64,000 nt of DNA, taken from positions 1-64,000 of the forward strand of contig JAPPGB010000173.1 in assembly GCA_028821475.1 (NCBI GenBank). The letters run 5' to 3'. The notes under the pieces are model-generated. The model worked only from the letters and a program-made list of their open reading frames with translations, was not told where the DNA came from and searched no databases. Position 1 is the first letter of the stretch. The number at the start of each line of letters is the position of its first letter. Origin of the DNA: Spirochaetaceae bacterium. Lineage in GTDB: Bacteria > Spirochaetota > Spirochaetia > SZUA-6 > Bin103. Both the position numbers and the translations under genes were made by a program. Shown here in pieces: positions 35,447 through 42,645 of this stretch.

Positions 35447-35450
35447 AGTT
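35425..35450. promoter_or_regulatory. C-box operator of the R-M cassette
   Basis: Two half-palindromic boxes, GACGGATAGTC (35425-35435) and GATTCATAGTT (35440-35450), are separated by TGTA. They closely follow the tandem C-box pattern of controller proteins such as C.Esp1396I (GACTTATAGTC, 4 bp, GATTATAGTC; established knowledge). It lies between the methyltransferase and the controller gene and should set the timing of both promoters. Confidence 0.75.
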
Positions 35451-35501
35451 TACAACCTTCGTACGCTGCCGGCAAGCGCACGGGGTGCCGGAGGTTCAAC
35501 G

Positions 35502-35729
35502 ATTCTCGACCCGAAACTCATACTCGGAACCAACCTCCGGCGTCTCCGGACCTCGACGGGGTTATCTCAGGAGGAACTCGCTTCACGTTCGAGTCTCCAT
35601 AGGACGTACATTAGTTCGGTAGAACGTGGCCAGCGCAACGTCTCAGTCGAGAACATTTTCTTGCTGGCAAAGGCTTTAGGAGCTGAGCCTTCGGACCTTC
35701 TCCGTGTCGACCGAGAGGGTGAGCGCTGA
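35502..35729 (+). CDS. R-M controller (C) protein, XRE-type HTH, apparent ATT start
   Basis: 75 residues. After the start it reads LDPKLILGTNLRRLRTSTG, then LSQEELASRSSLHRTYISSV, ERGQRNVSVENIFLLAKALG, AEPSDLL: a single HTH_XRE domain with the RTYISSVERG...NIFLLAKALG pattern typical of C proteins. No ATG, GTG or TTG occurs in frame upstream. ATT at 35502 is preceded by GGAGG with 7-nt spacing, making it the best start. Its TGA overlaps the ATG of the downstream nuclease gene (TGATG), so C and R are translationally coupled. It should bind the C-box 50 bp upstream, first activating and then limiting nuclease expression. Confidence 0.82.
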   Translation: MLDPKLILGTNLRRLRTSTGLSQEELASRSSLHRTYISSVERGQRNVSVENIFLLAKALGAEPSDLLRVDREGER

Positions 35730-37219
35730 TGCCATTCAAAGCGGGCACGAGCTTCCTTCGATTCCTGAGCATGGGGGCCGCAGGTGTACACCGCACCATG
35801 GAGACTCTGCGGCGGAGCGGTTTCGAACCAATCGAGCTTGAGCGATATTGCGGCTCCAATAAGATCTGGTCGACAAAGATTAAGCGGCTGAGGCTTTCCG
35901 ACCTTCTATGTGTCAGAACCGGCCTGCGTGTGGAAGTACGCGCAAAGACTGATCTCAAAATCCGGATGAGCGATACGCCATCCAACCGAGATCGGGCATG
36001 GGATGCAGGGCTACGCGACGACGATCTTGTCGCGTTCATCTATTGCTCGTTCCAAAACCATCGTCCCATTCCGGCGGATCAGCCCGTATTCTTGAGCGTC
36101 GGTGCACTTCGCAGCTCGATTGCCGCATCCACAGTCGGTCCTCCGAAGTCCGCCTCCGAGGGCGCGGAACGAGATCGCACGTGGCCAGCCACCGTACCCT
36201 CTCGCGACGGGACGGTGCTTGAAGTCACCGATAACAGGATCATCACGCAGATGGACGCAGACCGCACCCGGGCTGCACGCCGTCAGACGTACCTGCTTAG
36301 GGGAAAGACCCCGTACGTCGCTCCCGGTCAAGAATTTAGGGCCCATAGCCAGATAATCTGCGGCGCTCCTCGATCTTTGGCCGATCTGTCTGATTTCTTG
36401 AACCATGATTATGACCCGATGGCGGCCCTTGAATCCGACAGCGTCGTGGATCGCTATGCTGCGGTGAAGGCGCTCGCTCATCGTCCGGAGTTGGGAGCGA
36501 GCCGGATCACGCTGCTTGAGAACATGTTGGACCACGAGTCGGACGATCGAGTTCTCCTGGAAGCCGCTGCCGTCGCAGCATTGATCGGTTCCAGTCATGG
36601 TGAAGATCGGTTGTCTTCGTTCATTTGGGCCGACCACCGTCGACCCGATCTCAGAATGGAAACTGTGATCATCCTTACTGAACTGGGCAACACACCGTTC
36701 GCGCGTGACCAGTTGATGCAAATCGCTGGTTCTGACCGTTTTCAAGGTGATGAGTTGCGACAGGCTGCGGTGTGGGGCCTCGGCAAGATGGGGCTCAAGC
36801 GATATGAGGACCTCCTCGGTTTCATTGATGACAGCGACGATGACGTCGCCTTGCATGCGATAGCCGGGTTTGACCATAACACGCCTCCGAACATTATCAA
36901 CAGCTTGGTGTCGGACCTTGCTACTAGCGGAGAGCGAAGATGTGCGGCAGCGTCTGCCGCTCTTGCCGCCATCGGTTCAGATGCAGCGATCACCGCACTG
37001 GCCTCCGTCGCACGCGTGGCGACCAACGACTGGACAATCGCCACAATCGGGAGTATGCCACCTGAGCGGGTCCGTAGCTTGCTGGTGCGAGACGATCTCC
37101 TGCGTCTCGTTTCTCCGCTTCTTGTCAAGGCCGAGGGCGCAAACTGGCTTGCGTCGGAGGAGAAGCGTAAGGACCTCCGTTTTTTGCAGGCTCAGGACAT
37201 CGCCTCAGATCATCTGTGA
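35729..37219 (+). CDS. Putative restriction endonuclease with C-terminal HEAT repeats
   Basis: 496 residues. The N-terminal 110 residues contain RLSDLLCVRTGLRVEVRAKT, giving D58...E69-x-R71-x-K73, a PD-(D/E)xK-like core, preceded by an Arg/Lys-rich strand. Residues about 235-475 form short helical pairs (RYAAVKALAHRPEL, VLLEAAAVAALIG, ELRQAAVWGLGKMG, DVALHAIAGFDH, RCAAASAALAAIGSDAAI), the pattern of HEAT repeats. Position (C-R operon, divergent methyltransferase) argues strongly for the restriction subunit. No known type II enzyme is recognised. HEAT repeats may give DNA wrapping or dimerisation. Nuclease activity is inference from motif and context. Confidence 0.68.
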   Translation: MPFKAGTSFLRFLSMGAAGVHRTMETLRRSGFEPIELERYCGSNKIWSTKIKRLRLSDLLCVRTGLRVEVRAKTDLKIRMSDTPSNRDRAWDAGLRDDDLVAFIYCSFQNHRPIPADQPVFLSVGALRSSIAASTVGPPKSASEGAERDRTWPATVPSRDGTVLEVTDNRIITQMDADRTRAARRQTYLLRGKTPYVAPGQEFRAHSQIICGAPRSLADLSDFLNHDYDPMAALESDSVVDRYAAVKALAHRPELGASRITLLENMLDHESDDRVLLEAAAVAALIGSSHGEDRLSSFIWADHRRPDLRMETVIILTELGNTPFARDQLMQIAGSDRFQGDELRQAAVWGLGKMGLKRYEDLLGFIDDSDDDVALHAIAGFDHNTPPNIINSLVSDLATSGERRCAAASAALAAIGSDAAITALASVARVATNDWTIATIGSMPPERVRSLLVRDDLLRLVSPLLVKAEGANWLASEEKRKDLRFLQAQDIASDHL

Positions 37220-37409
37220 GATGGCGTGTTACGGTGGGTAGCTATAGTTCGCAGTACCGATCCTCGCCGATCCGCTGGTTCTCGGAGGCAGGGTGGAGCA
37301 GCGTGGTCACCCCAAATCCCAGCACTGACGCTTGGCGTACCATCGTTCGCGCTGAGTGCGAAGCCAAGCGGGCCCGCGCGGACCCGGTACGAACGGAGCG
37401 CCGGAACCG

Positions 37410-38576
37410 GTGGCGGAGCCGGCCGTCTCGATCGCTGCCGCGACCGCCGCCGAGCAGGCGGAGGAGCGGCTCTATCTCGCTTCGCAGTGGCGGCTCATGT
37501 GGCGCCGCCTGGGCCGCCACCGGGTGGCGCTGGCCGGCGGCGTGGTACTGCTGCTGTTCTACCTCACCATGTGCCTGGCGGCGGAGTTCGTCGCCCCCTA
37601 CACCAGGGACACCCGCTTCAAGGCCTTCTCGTTCGCCCCGCCGGTGCGGATTCGCGTGGTAGACGCTGACGGGCGCCCGCGGCTGCCGTTCGTGTACGGC
37701 CTGGAGTCGGGACGCGATCCGGTTTCGTTCCGCAAGGTGTACACCGAGGACGTGAGCGTCCGTTACCCGCTGCGCCTGTTCGCGCGCGGCGAGCCGTACC
37801 TGCTGTGGGGGCTGTTCCCGGCCGAACGCCACTTCATCGGCGTGGACGAGCCGGGCCTGCTGCTGCTGTTCGGCAGCGACGAGCTGGGCCGCGACCTGTT
37901 TTCGCGCACCCTGTACGGCGGCCGCATCTCGCTGTCGATCGGCCTGGTCGGGGTGGCGGTGAGCTTCGTGCTCGGCTGCATCCTGGGCGGGCTGTCGGGG
38001 TTCTACGGCGGCGGCATCGACAATGCCATTCAGCGCGTCATCGAGTTCCTGCTGTCGATACCCACCATCCCGCTGTGGATGGCGCTGGCGGCGGCGGTAC
38101 CGGTGGACTGGCCGCCGCTACGGGTGTACTTCGGCATCACCATCATCCTGTCGATCATCGGCTGGACGGCGCTGGCGCGGGTGGTGCGCGGCAAGCTGAT
38201 CAGCACTCGCGAGGAGGACTTCGTGGTGGCGGCGCAGATCGCCGGCTCGACCGAGCGCAAGATCATCGTGCGCCACCTGCTGCCCTCGTTCCTGAGCTAC
38301 CTGATCGTCGACCTGACGCTGTCGATCCCGCGCATGATCCTGGGCGAGACGGCGCTCAGCTTCCTGGGCCTGGGGCTGCGCCCGCCGGTGGTGAGTTGGG
38401 GGGTGCTGCTGAACCAGGCGCAGAACGTCAAGGCGGTGGCCCTGCACCCGTGGATGCTGATCCCGGCGGTGTTCGTGATCGTGTCGGTGCTGGCCTTCAA
38501 CCTGCTCGGCGACGGCCTCCGCGACGCCGCGGACCCTTCCTTCGCCCTCTCATTGACGCCCCGCCAATCTCTATGA
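37410..38576 (+). CDS. Duplicate OppC/YejE-type permease (partner-less)
   Basis: 388 residues from GTG 37410, nearly the same protein as that at 32452 from residue 90 on. Upstream, 37385-37400 (ending TACGAACGGAGC) is a remnant of the 3' end of an oppB gene, so the copy begins at an oppB/oppC boundary but lacks oppB. The C-terminus differs (AADPSFALSLTPRQSL) because the last 45 bp diverge. No permease partner, binding protein or promoter is adjacent, so it may be silent. Confidence 0.88.
   Translation: MAEPAVSIAAATAAEQAEERLYLASQWRLMWRRLGRHRVALAGGVVLLLFYLTMCLAAEFVAPYTRDTRFKAFSFAPPVRIRVVDADGRPRLPFVYGLESGRDPVSFRKVYTEDVSVRYPLRLFARGEPYLLWGLFPAERHFIGVDEPGLLLLFGSDELGRDLFSRTLYGGRISLSIGLVGVAVSFVLGCILGGLSGFYGGGIDNAIQRVIEFLLSIPTIPLWMALAAAVPVDWPPLRVYFGITIILSIIGWTALARVVRGKLISTREEDFVVAAQIAGSTERKIIVRHLLPSFLSYLIVDLTLSIPRMILGETALSFLGLGLRPPVVSWGVLLNQAQNVKAVALHPWMLIPAVFVIVSVLAFNLLGDGLRDAADPSFALSLTPRQSL
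38514..38567 (+). repeat. oppC 3'-end repeat, copy C (diverged)
   Basis: Shares GGCCTCCGCGACGCCGC with copies A, B and D but departs after 17 bases, then again has CATTGACGCCCCGCC near the stop. The second low-GC block (DUF262 onward) begins directly after it. Confidence 0.55.
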
Positions 38577-38711
38577 TACCTATCGCTCGCGTCTGGTCGT
38601 CGCGGTCTTGCCTCATGGACGCACAGGCGCGGCGCGCCGTGAATACGGATGGTATGGAGCGCTACGTACCGGCGCCACTCTGGCACTCCCGTCCGGGTGC
38701 GGTATGATGAC

Positions 38712-38817
38712 GTCCGATTGCATGTGATATAGTCGGACAGGGAGGACACTTTGCGCTATCGTGCCACCGAAGATTCCGCTAGAGTGTTGACAAGTGTCAG
38801 TTTTCACCCGATATAAG
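38712..38817 (+). promoter_or_regulatory. Promoter and operator candidates upstream of the DUF262 gene
   Basis: TTGACA at 38787-38792 and TATAAG at 38812-38817 (19-bp spacing) form a sigma-70-like promoter 12 bp before ATG 38829. TGACA-AG-TGTCA (38788-38799) is an inverted repeat covering the -35 box. Further upstream, GTCCGA (38712-38717) and TCGGAC (38733-38738) form a second inverted repeat. The rest of 38577-38711 shows nothing. Confidence 0.45.
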
Positions 38818-38828
38818 GACTTGCGCCT

Positions 38829-40580
38829 ATGAATGCCCATGACCGCTATCTCCCGGTGTGGTTTAACCGAATTCGAACACGGCAAATAACTTTACCCAGG
38901 TTTCAACGATTTACCGCTTGGGGACACGCCGAAGTTTCCGGATTGTTGACGACTGTTCTACGCGGGCTCCCTTCTGGGGCAGCGCTGATACTTGAGGTTG
39001 GAGACGAAGAGAAGTTCCCTAGCAGAACGATGGTCGACGCGCCTGATTCGGGAGATCGAGTCACGGAGCAACTTCTTGATGGCCAACAACGCCTGACCGC
39101 GCTCTGGCGTAGTCTGCACGACAAGTACGACGACCGTACCTATCTCATTGGCTTCGAGGACGATCCGGGTAGGGAAGGAACGCGCCTTCCTTACGTGTAC
39201 GGACACGCCCGGTGGTCGAGGAATGGTAGGCGGTATCCTCTCTGGACCGATGATCCTGCAGACTGTTGGCGGCGAGGACTGATCCCGCTCTTACTGCTGC
39301 GTCCGGAGGACATTAGCAACGAGATTGACGCATGGATAGACGCGGCAATACCGAACGGATCTGCAGACACGTTGGCAGACTACAGAGCGATTGGTCATAC
39401 AATCCAAACGCTTCGGACAAGTGTTCGCGAATTCAATCTTCCGTACCTCGCCTTGCCGACGACCACGCCCAAGGAAGTGGCGTTGGATGTGTTTATCAAG
39501 ATGAACACAAGCTCCGTCAAGCTCTCGACCTACGACATCGTCGTGGCGCTTGTGGAAGAGGAGACCGGTAAGTCGCTACATGAGCATGTCGATGAGCTGA
39601 GGGACGCAGTGCCGAGGGCAAGCGACTACGCCGATCTGCCAAGTTTAGTTCTTGATGTTGTAGCACTGCGTCAGGATCGAAGTCCGAGCCAAGCAGGTTA
39701 TCGAGGAATCGACTACAAAAGAATGGTGAACGAGTGGGCCTCGGTGAAGGACGGCATACGGGGAATGGTTACGTTCCTTGAGGACGAGAGTATATTCGAT
39801 GATCAGCGCCTTCCGAGCTACACGGCCATTCCGATTATTGCGGCCCTCTTGGAGCATCTGCCCACTCAACCTGACCAATTGGGTAACGCGTGCCATCTGT
39901 TGAGGCGGTTTCTCTGGAAGGCGTTTCTGACAAGTCGTTACGAGCAGTCCTCAGCAACCAATGCGTTACAGGATTATCGGGGACTTCGCCGGGTGTTAAC
40001 CGAGGGAGCTGACGAGGATTCGGTGCCGATACTCAATGTGGACTCCTTCCCGTGTCCAACCAAGGAGATGGTGCTCCGGGCCGATTGGCCAAAGCGGAAG
40101 TCTATTCTCGGCCGAGGTCTGCTGGCACTGATGTTGAAGGCCGGCGCCGAGGATCTGGCGGACGGGGCACGAGCGACAGTCACGTCCATCACTTCAAAGG
40201 ATCACCCGCGCGAGTACCATCATCTGTTCCCGGTCTCAACGTTGGAGGACGCCAAGGTTCCCGACGATCAAATCTACAGAGCCTTGAATTGTGCCCTAAT
40301 CACTTGGCGGACGAACAGGACAATTGCCAACAAGGACCCCGTGGCCTACCTCAAGGAGCGTGCGGACAGTAACGTCCTTGGAGAGCGCGAGTTGCGTAGT
40401 CGGCTATGTACGCATTTCATACCATATTCGGAGCTCGCAGTTGGATATCACGGCCTATCTGACCAGGATAGGCGCCTTCGGGTTAAGCACGACTACAGCG
40501 CATTTCTTGACGCCCGCGCCGAATTGCTTGTTGAAGCGGCCGAAGGAGCGTGCTCAGGCGAGCGGATTCGAGCACAGTGA
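38829..40580 (+). CDS. GmrSD-like DUF262/HNH protein (type IV restriction candidate)
   Basis: 583 residues. The N-terminal DUF262 (ParB-like NTPase) domain shows LPRFQRFTAW (22-31), VTEQLLDGQQRLTALWRSL with DGQQR at 84-88, and FIKMNTSSVKLSTYDIVVAL. The C-terminal quarter has EYHHLFP (about 461) and LNCALITWRTNRTIANKDPVAYL-type spacing (landmarks ALITWRTNR, PVAYL), an HNH nuclease as in DUF1524. This is the fused GmrS-GmrD architecture known to attack DNA with modified cytosines. The central 200 residues are helical. Low GC relative to host and its place among defence genes support acquisition by transfer. Start ATG 38829 lies 12 bp after a likely -10 box. Confidence 0.85.
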   Translation: MNAHDRYLPVWFNRIRTRQITLPRFQRFTAWGHAEVSGLLTTVLRGLPSGAALILEVGDEEKFPSRTMVDAPDSGDRVTEQLLDGQQRLTALWRSLHDKYDDRTYLIGFEDDPGREGTRLPYVYGHARWSRNGRRYPLWTDDPADCWRRGLIPLLLLRPEDISNEIDAWIDAAIPNGSADTLADYRAIGHTIQTLRTSVREFNLPYLALPTTTPKEVALDVFIKMNTSSVKLSTYDIVVALVEEETGKSLHEHVDELRDAVPRASDYADLPSLVLDVVALRQDRSPSQAGYRGIDYKRMVNEWASVKDGIRGMVTFLEDESIFDDQRLPSYTAIPIIAALLEHLPTQPDQLGNACHLLRRFLWKAFLTSRYEQSSATNALQDYRGLRRVLTEGADEDSVPILNVDSFPCPTKEMVLRADWPKRKSILGRGLLALMLKAGAEDLADGARATVTSITSKDHPREYHHLFPVSTLEDAKVPDDQIYRALNCALITWRTNRTIANKDPVAYLKERADSNVLGERELRSRLCTHFIPYSELAVGYHGLSDQDRRLRVKHDYSAFLDARAELLVEAAEGACSGERIRAQ

Positions 40581-40640
40581 AGGTATTGGACGGCCGGCCG
40601 CGAAATGGTACGGTTGATCGATAATCGAATCCAACGACAG

Positions 40641-40781
40641 GGTGGCTGACGTCAGCCATCCACCGAGTGAATGAAGAGCTGTTTCGAATTGGTCGATCTG
40701 CGAATGGTAATCATGATCGATCAGGCGACACACCGCGCCCTCCGCAAGCCCCGCTCGCTTGGCAACGGCTGTATCGCTCAC
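40641..40781 (-). pseudogene. HicB-like HTH fragment
   Basis: A GTG at 40781 opens MSDTAVAKRAGLAEGAVCRL, followed by IDHDYHSQIDQFETALHSLG, closely like the C-terminal DNA-binding part of HicB-type antitoxins. A TAG stop lies 12 codons upstream, and the typical N-terminal domain and HicA are absent. The remainder of 40581-40932 shows no gene. Probably a decayed toxin-antitoxin remnant. Confidence 0.35.
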
Positions 40782-40932
40782 TCGTCGGCGCTAATCGCGC
40801 CGCTACCGGCGACGAGGCGACGCTCAAGACGTAGCGTTGAGCGGGCTTCTACAGCTGTAGGCAGTGGTGTCTTGCGGGATGGTGCGGTGCGGATCAGCGA
40901 CTCATGCGCCGCTTGAAGCTACCGGCAAGCGA

Positions 40933-41880
40933 TCAGGTTTGAATCCGTCTGGTGAAGTTCGCGGAGGTCGGCATTGGCACCATCGTGGTCGTCAAGGCTG
41001 TGATCGGATAGAGCAGGATCAGGATGTTGTATGTCGTGTCGATAGCTTCGGCGAGGCATTCGTGTCGTTGCCCGTTGCAATCAGTGACGGCGAGAGGAAC
41101 GGCCTTGGTCATCCTGCGGTGAATGGGTATGACTGGCCACAGAAGATGGTCTGGCGTAACTGCCTCGACAGTGGGGCGTCCGAACTGGGCGACAAAAGCG
41201 GGCGATGGCTCTATACGACGCACGGGCGCCCGGAATCCCGAACCTTGATCGTTCTCTATCGGCTCCAGCGCAAAGACAACGCAAGCTCTGGGGTTCGTAC
41301 GGGCAAATTCACGCGCAGCAGCGTAGACCGATGACCCAAACGTTCGCGCAAGCGTGATCGGCGTCTTGATGTCCAACGGGTAGTCGGCGGCGTGCTCAGC
41401 GAAGGTAGGGCCCTTGAAGAGGAGGAAGCGCGCAAAGTTGTTGGCTTCCCGTTCGAACTGATCCGCCACCTCCGGGGACAGGGTCTTGTTACAGTCCTGA
41501 AAGAAGCGAAACAGTTTGCGATGCGTGGGGATTTCGTGGTGCCCGGCCTCGTGTAGCTTGAGGAACGTCTGCTTCGCGTCGACGACAGTGTTGTCGATGT
41601 GGATGACCGCTTCCTTGGCGTCGTAGAGCCCGAAGACCTTCCCTATCGCGGACTTGATGCGAGCGCCTGCGACAGCAGCCTTCCCTCCGAGGTACGAGAC
41701 GATGGTGGCGGGATCAAACGCACCGGTCGGCGTAACGCGAACATTGGCTGCAGAAAGGATGTCATCGACCGGGACGGGGAAGCGGTCCCAAGCATCCGCG
41801 CGGTCGAGGAGCCCTTGGGCTTGTTCCTCGACCGCGCGAAGATCATCGCCGTCGAGCGTGCTATCGTCAGGTCTTGTCAT
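40933..41880 (-). CDS. ImmA/IrrE family metallopeptidase
   Basis: 315 residues. HEAGH at 110-114 is the gluzincin motif, within TFLKLHEAGHHEIPTH, and the downstream helix FEREANNFARFLLF provides the third ligand. ATG 41880 follows AGGAG at 8 nt and overlaps the end of the HTH gene by 14 bp, so both are one operon. ImmA/IrrE proteins cleave or sequester their partner XRE repressor, usually to derepress mobile-element or stress genes (established for ICEBs1 ImmA/ImmR and Deinococcus IrrE/DdrO). The C-terminal 120 residues are not recognised. It may control this island. Confidence 0.87.
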   Translation of the reverse strand: MTRPDDSTLDGDDLRAVEEQAQGLLDRADAWDRFPVPVDDILSAANVRVTPTGAFDPATIVSYLGGKAAVAGARIKSAIGKVFGLYDAKEAVIHIDNTVVDAKQTFLKLHEAGHHEIPTHRKLFRFFQDCNKTLSPEVADQFEREANNFARFLLFKGPTFAEHAADYPLDIKTPITLARTFGSSVYAAAREFARTNPRACVVFALEPIENDQGSGFRAPVRRIEPSPAFVAQFGRPTVEAVTPDHLLWPVIPIHRRMTKAVPLAVTDCNGQRHECLAEAIDTTYNILILLYPITALTTTMVPMPTSANFTRRIQT

Positions 41881-42232
41881 GTGCTTTTCTCCTGCTTCGG
41901 ATGAACTGGAGGTACTCCAGCAACTCGGATTCCTCATCTTCGGTTAAGTGGTACTCGGCGAAAGTGGCCACCCGACCATGGCGCCGGTTATCGGAATCCC
42001 GGGTCGAGGACATGAGGTAGCCGGCCTTGTCCATCAAGTTCTCAAAGCTGATTGCGTAGATCTCAGCGAGGGAGTGAAGGATGTTGGGTGAAGGTTTCCG
42101 AATCCTGTCATTCTCGATTTGGCTGAGATAGGCGTTAGAGACTTGCCTGTTCGTTGCCTCTTCGACTTCGCGCAGAGTCATCTTCCGATCCGTGCGAATC
42201 GAGGCAAGATATTGTCCGAGCGTAGGTTTCAC
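41867..42232 (-). CDS. XRE-family transcriptional regulator paired with ImmA/IrrE
   Basis: 121 residues from GTG 42232, which follows AGAGGAGC. The HTH_XRE domain runs from TLGQYLASIRTDRKMTLREV to SNAYLSQIENDRIRKPSPN and ILHSLAEIYAISFENLMDKA (about residues 4-70). The tail ends ELLEYLQFIRSRRKAHDKT, the short helical 'ELLEYL.FI' segment common to repressors cleaved by ImmA-type peptidases. Likely a repressor of its own promoter and perhaps of other island genes. Confidence 0.87.
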   Translation of the reverse strand: MKPTLGQYLASIRTDRKMTLREVEEATNRQVSNAYLSQIENDRIRKPSPNILHSLAEIYAISFENLMDKAGYLMSSTRDSDNRRHGRVATFAEYHLTEDEESELLEYLQFIRSRRKAHDKT

Positions 42233-42296
42233 GCTGCTCCTCTGGGCACCGGGGCGGAACCATCTCCACCGCGTGCAATTGGCTTGGCGGACTGGG

Positions 42297-42326
42297 AGTA
42301 TATCCCCTGGGTCGCATCCGGCTCAA
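42297..42326 (-). promoter_or_regulatory. Promoter of the XRE-ImmA operon
   Basis: On the minus strand TTGAGC (42326-42321) and TATACT (42302-42297) are separated by 18 bp, about 65 bp upstream of GTG 42232. The stretch 42327-42583 shows no gene. Confidence 0.5.
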
Positions 42327-42583
42327 GCATGCAGACATTCGATAGTGCATCATTTTACGTGTTCTTTTCTTGTAGTGGTTTGCGTACCGCACTCTGGACC
42401 GCCATGGGGCTGCTTGTGGCCGCCACCACGAGATAGGCCAGCAGCGTAGTCAGCCAGTGAGCAGTCATCACTGTGTGGACACACGCACGATCATGGCGGC
42501 CGTCGTGCTCGCGGGCCTAGCCGCTTGCGCTGGGACCGCGCTGACTTAGAGCGTCAGCAGTTCATCAGGTGTCCTCCGGCGAA

Positions 42584-42615
42584 CGCTACGTGCCAGCGTA
42601 GCGCGAGTCGCGCTA
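42584..42615. terminator. Two overlapping, mutually exclusive stem-loops after the SDH-type protease gene
   Basis: CGCTACG (42584-42590) pairs with CGTAGCG (42597-42603), and TAGCGCG (42599-42605) pairs with CGCGCTA (42609-42615). Both stems are perfect 7-mers and share 42599-42603, so only one can form at a time. They lie 30 bp beyond the stop of the minus-strand protease gene. No T-tract follows. Confidence 0.5.
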
Positions 42616-42645
42616 AGCCGCGTCATCGTCCTTACTAGGCGATCA

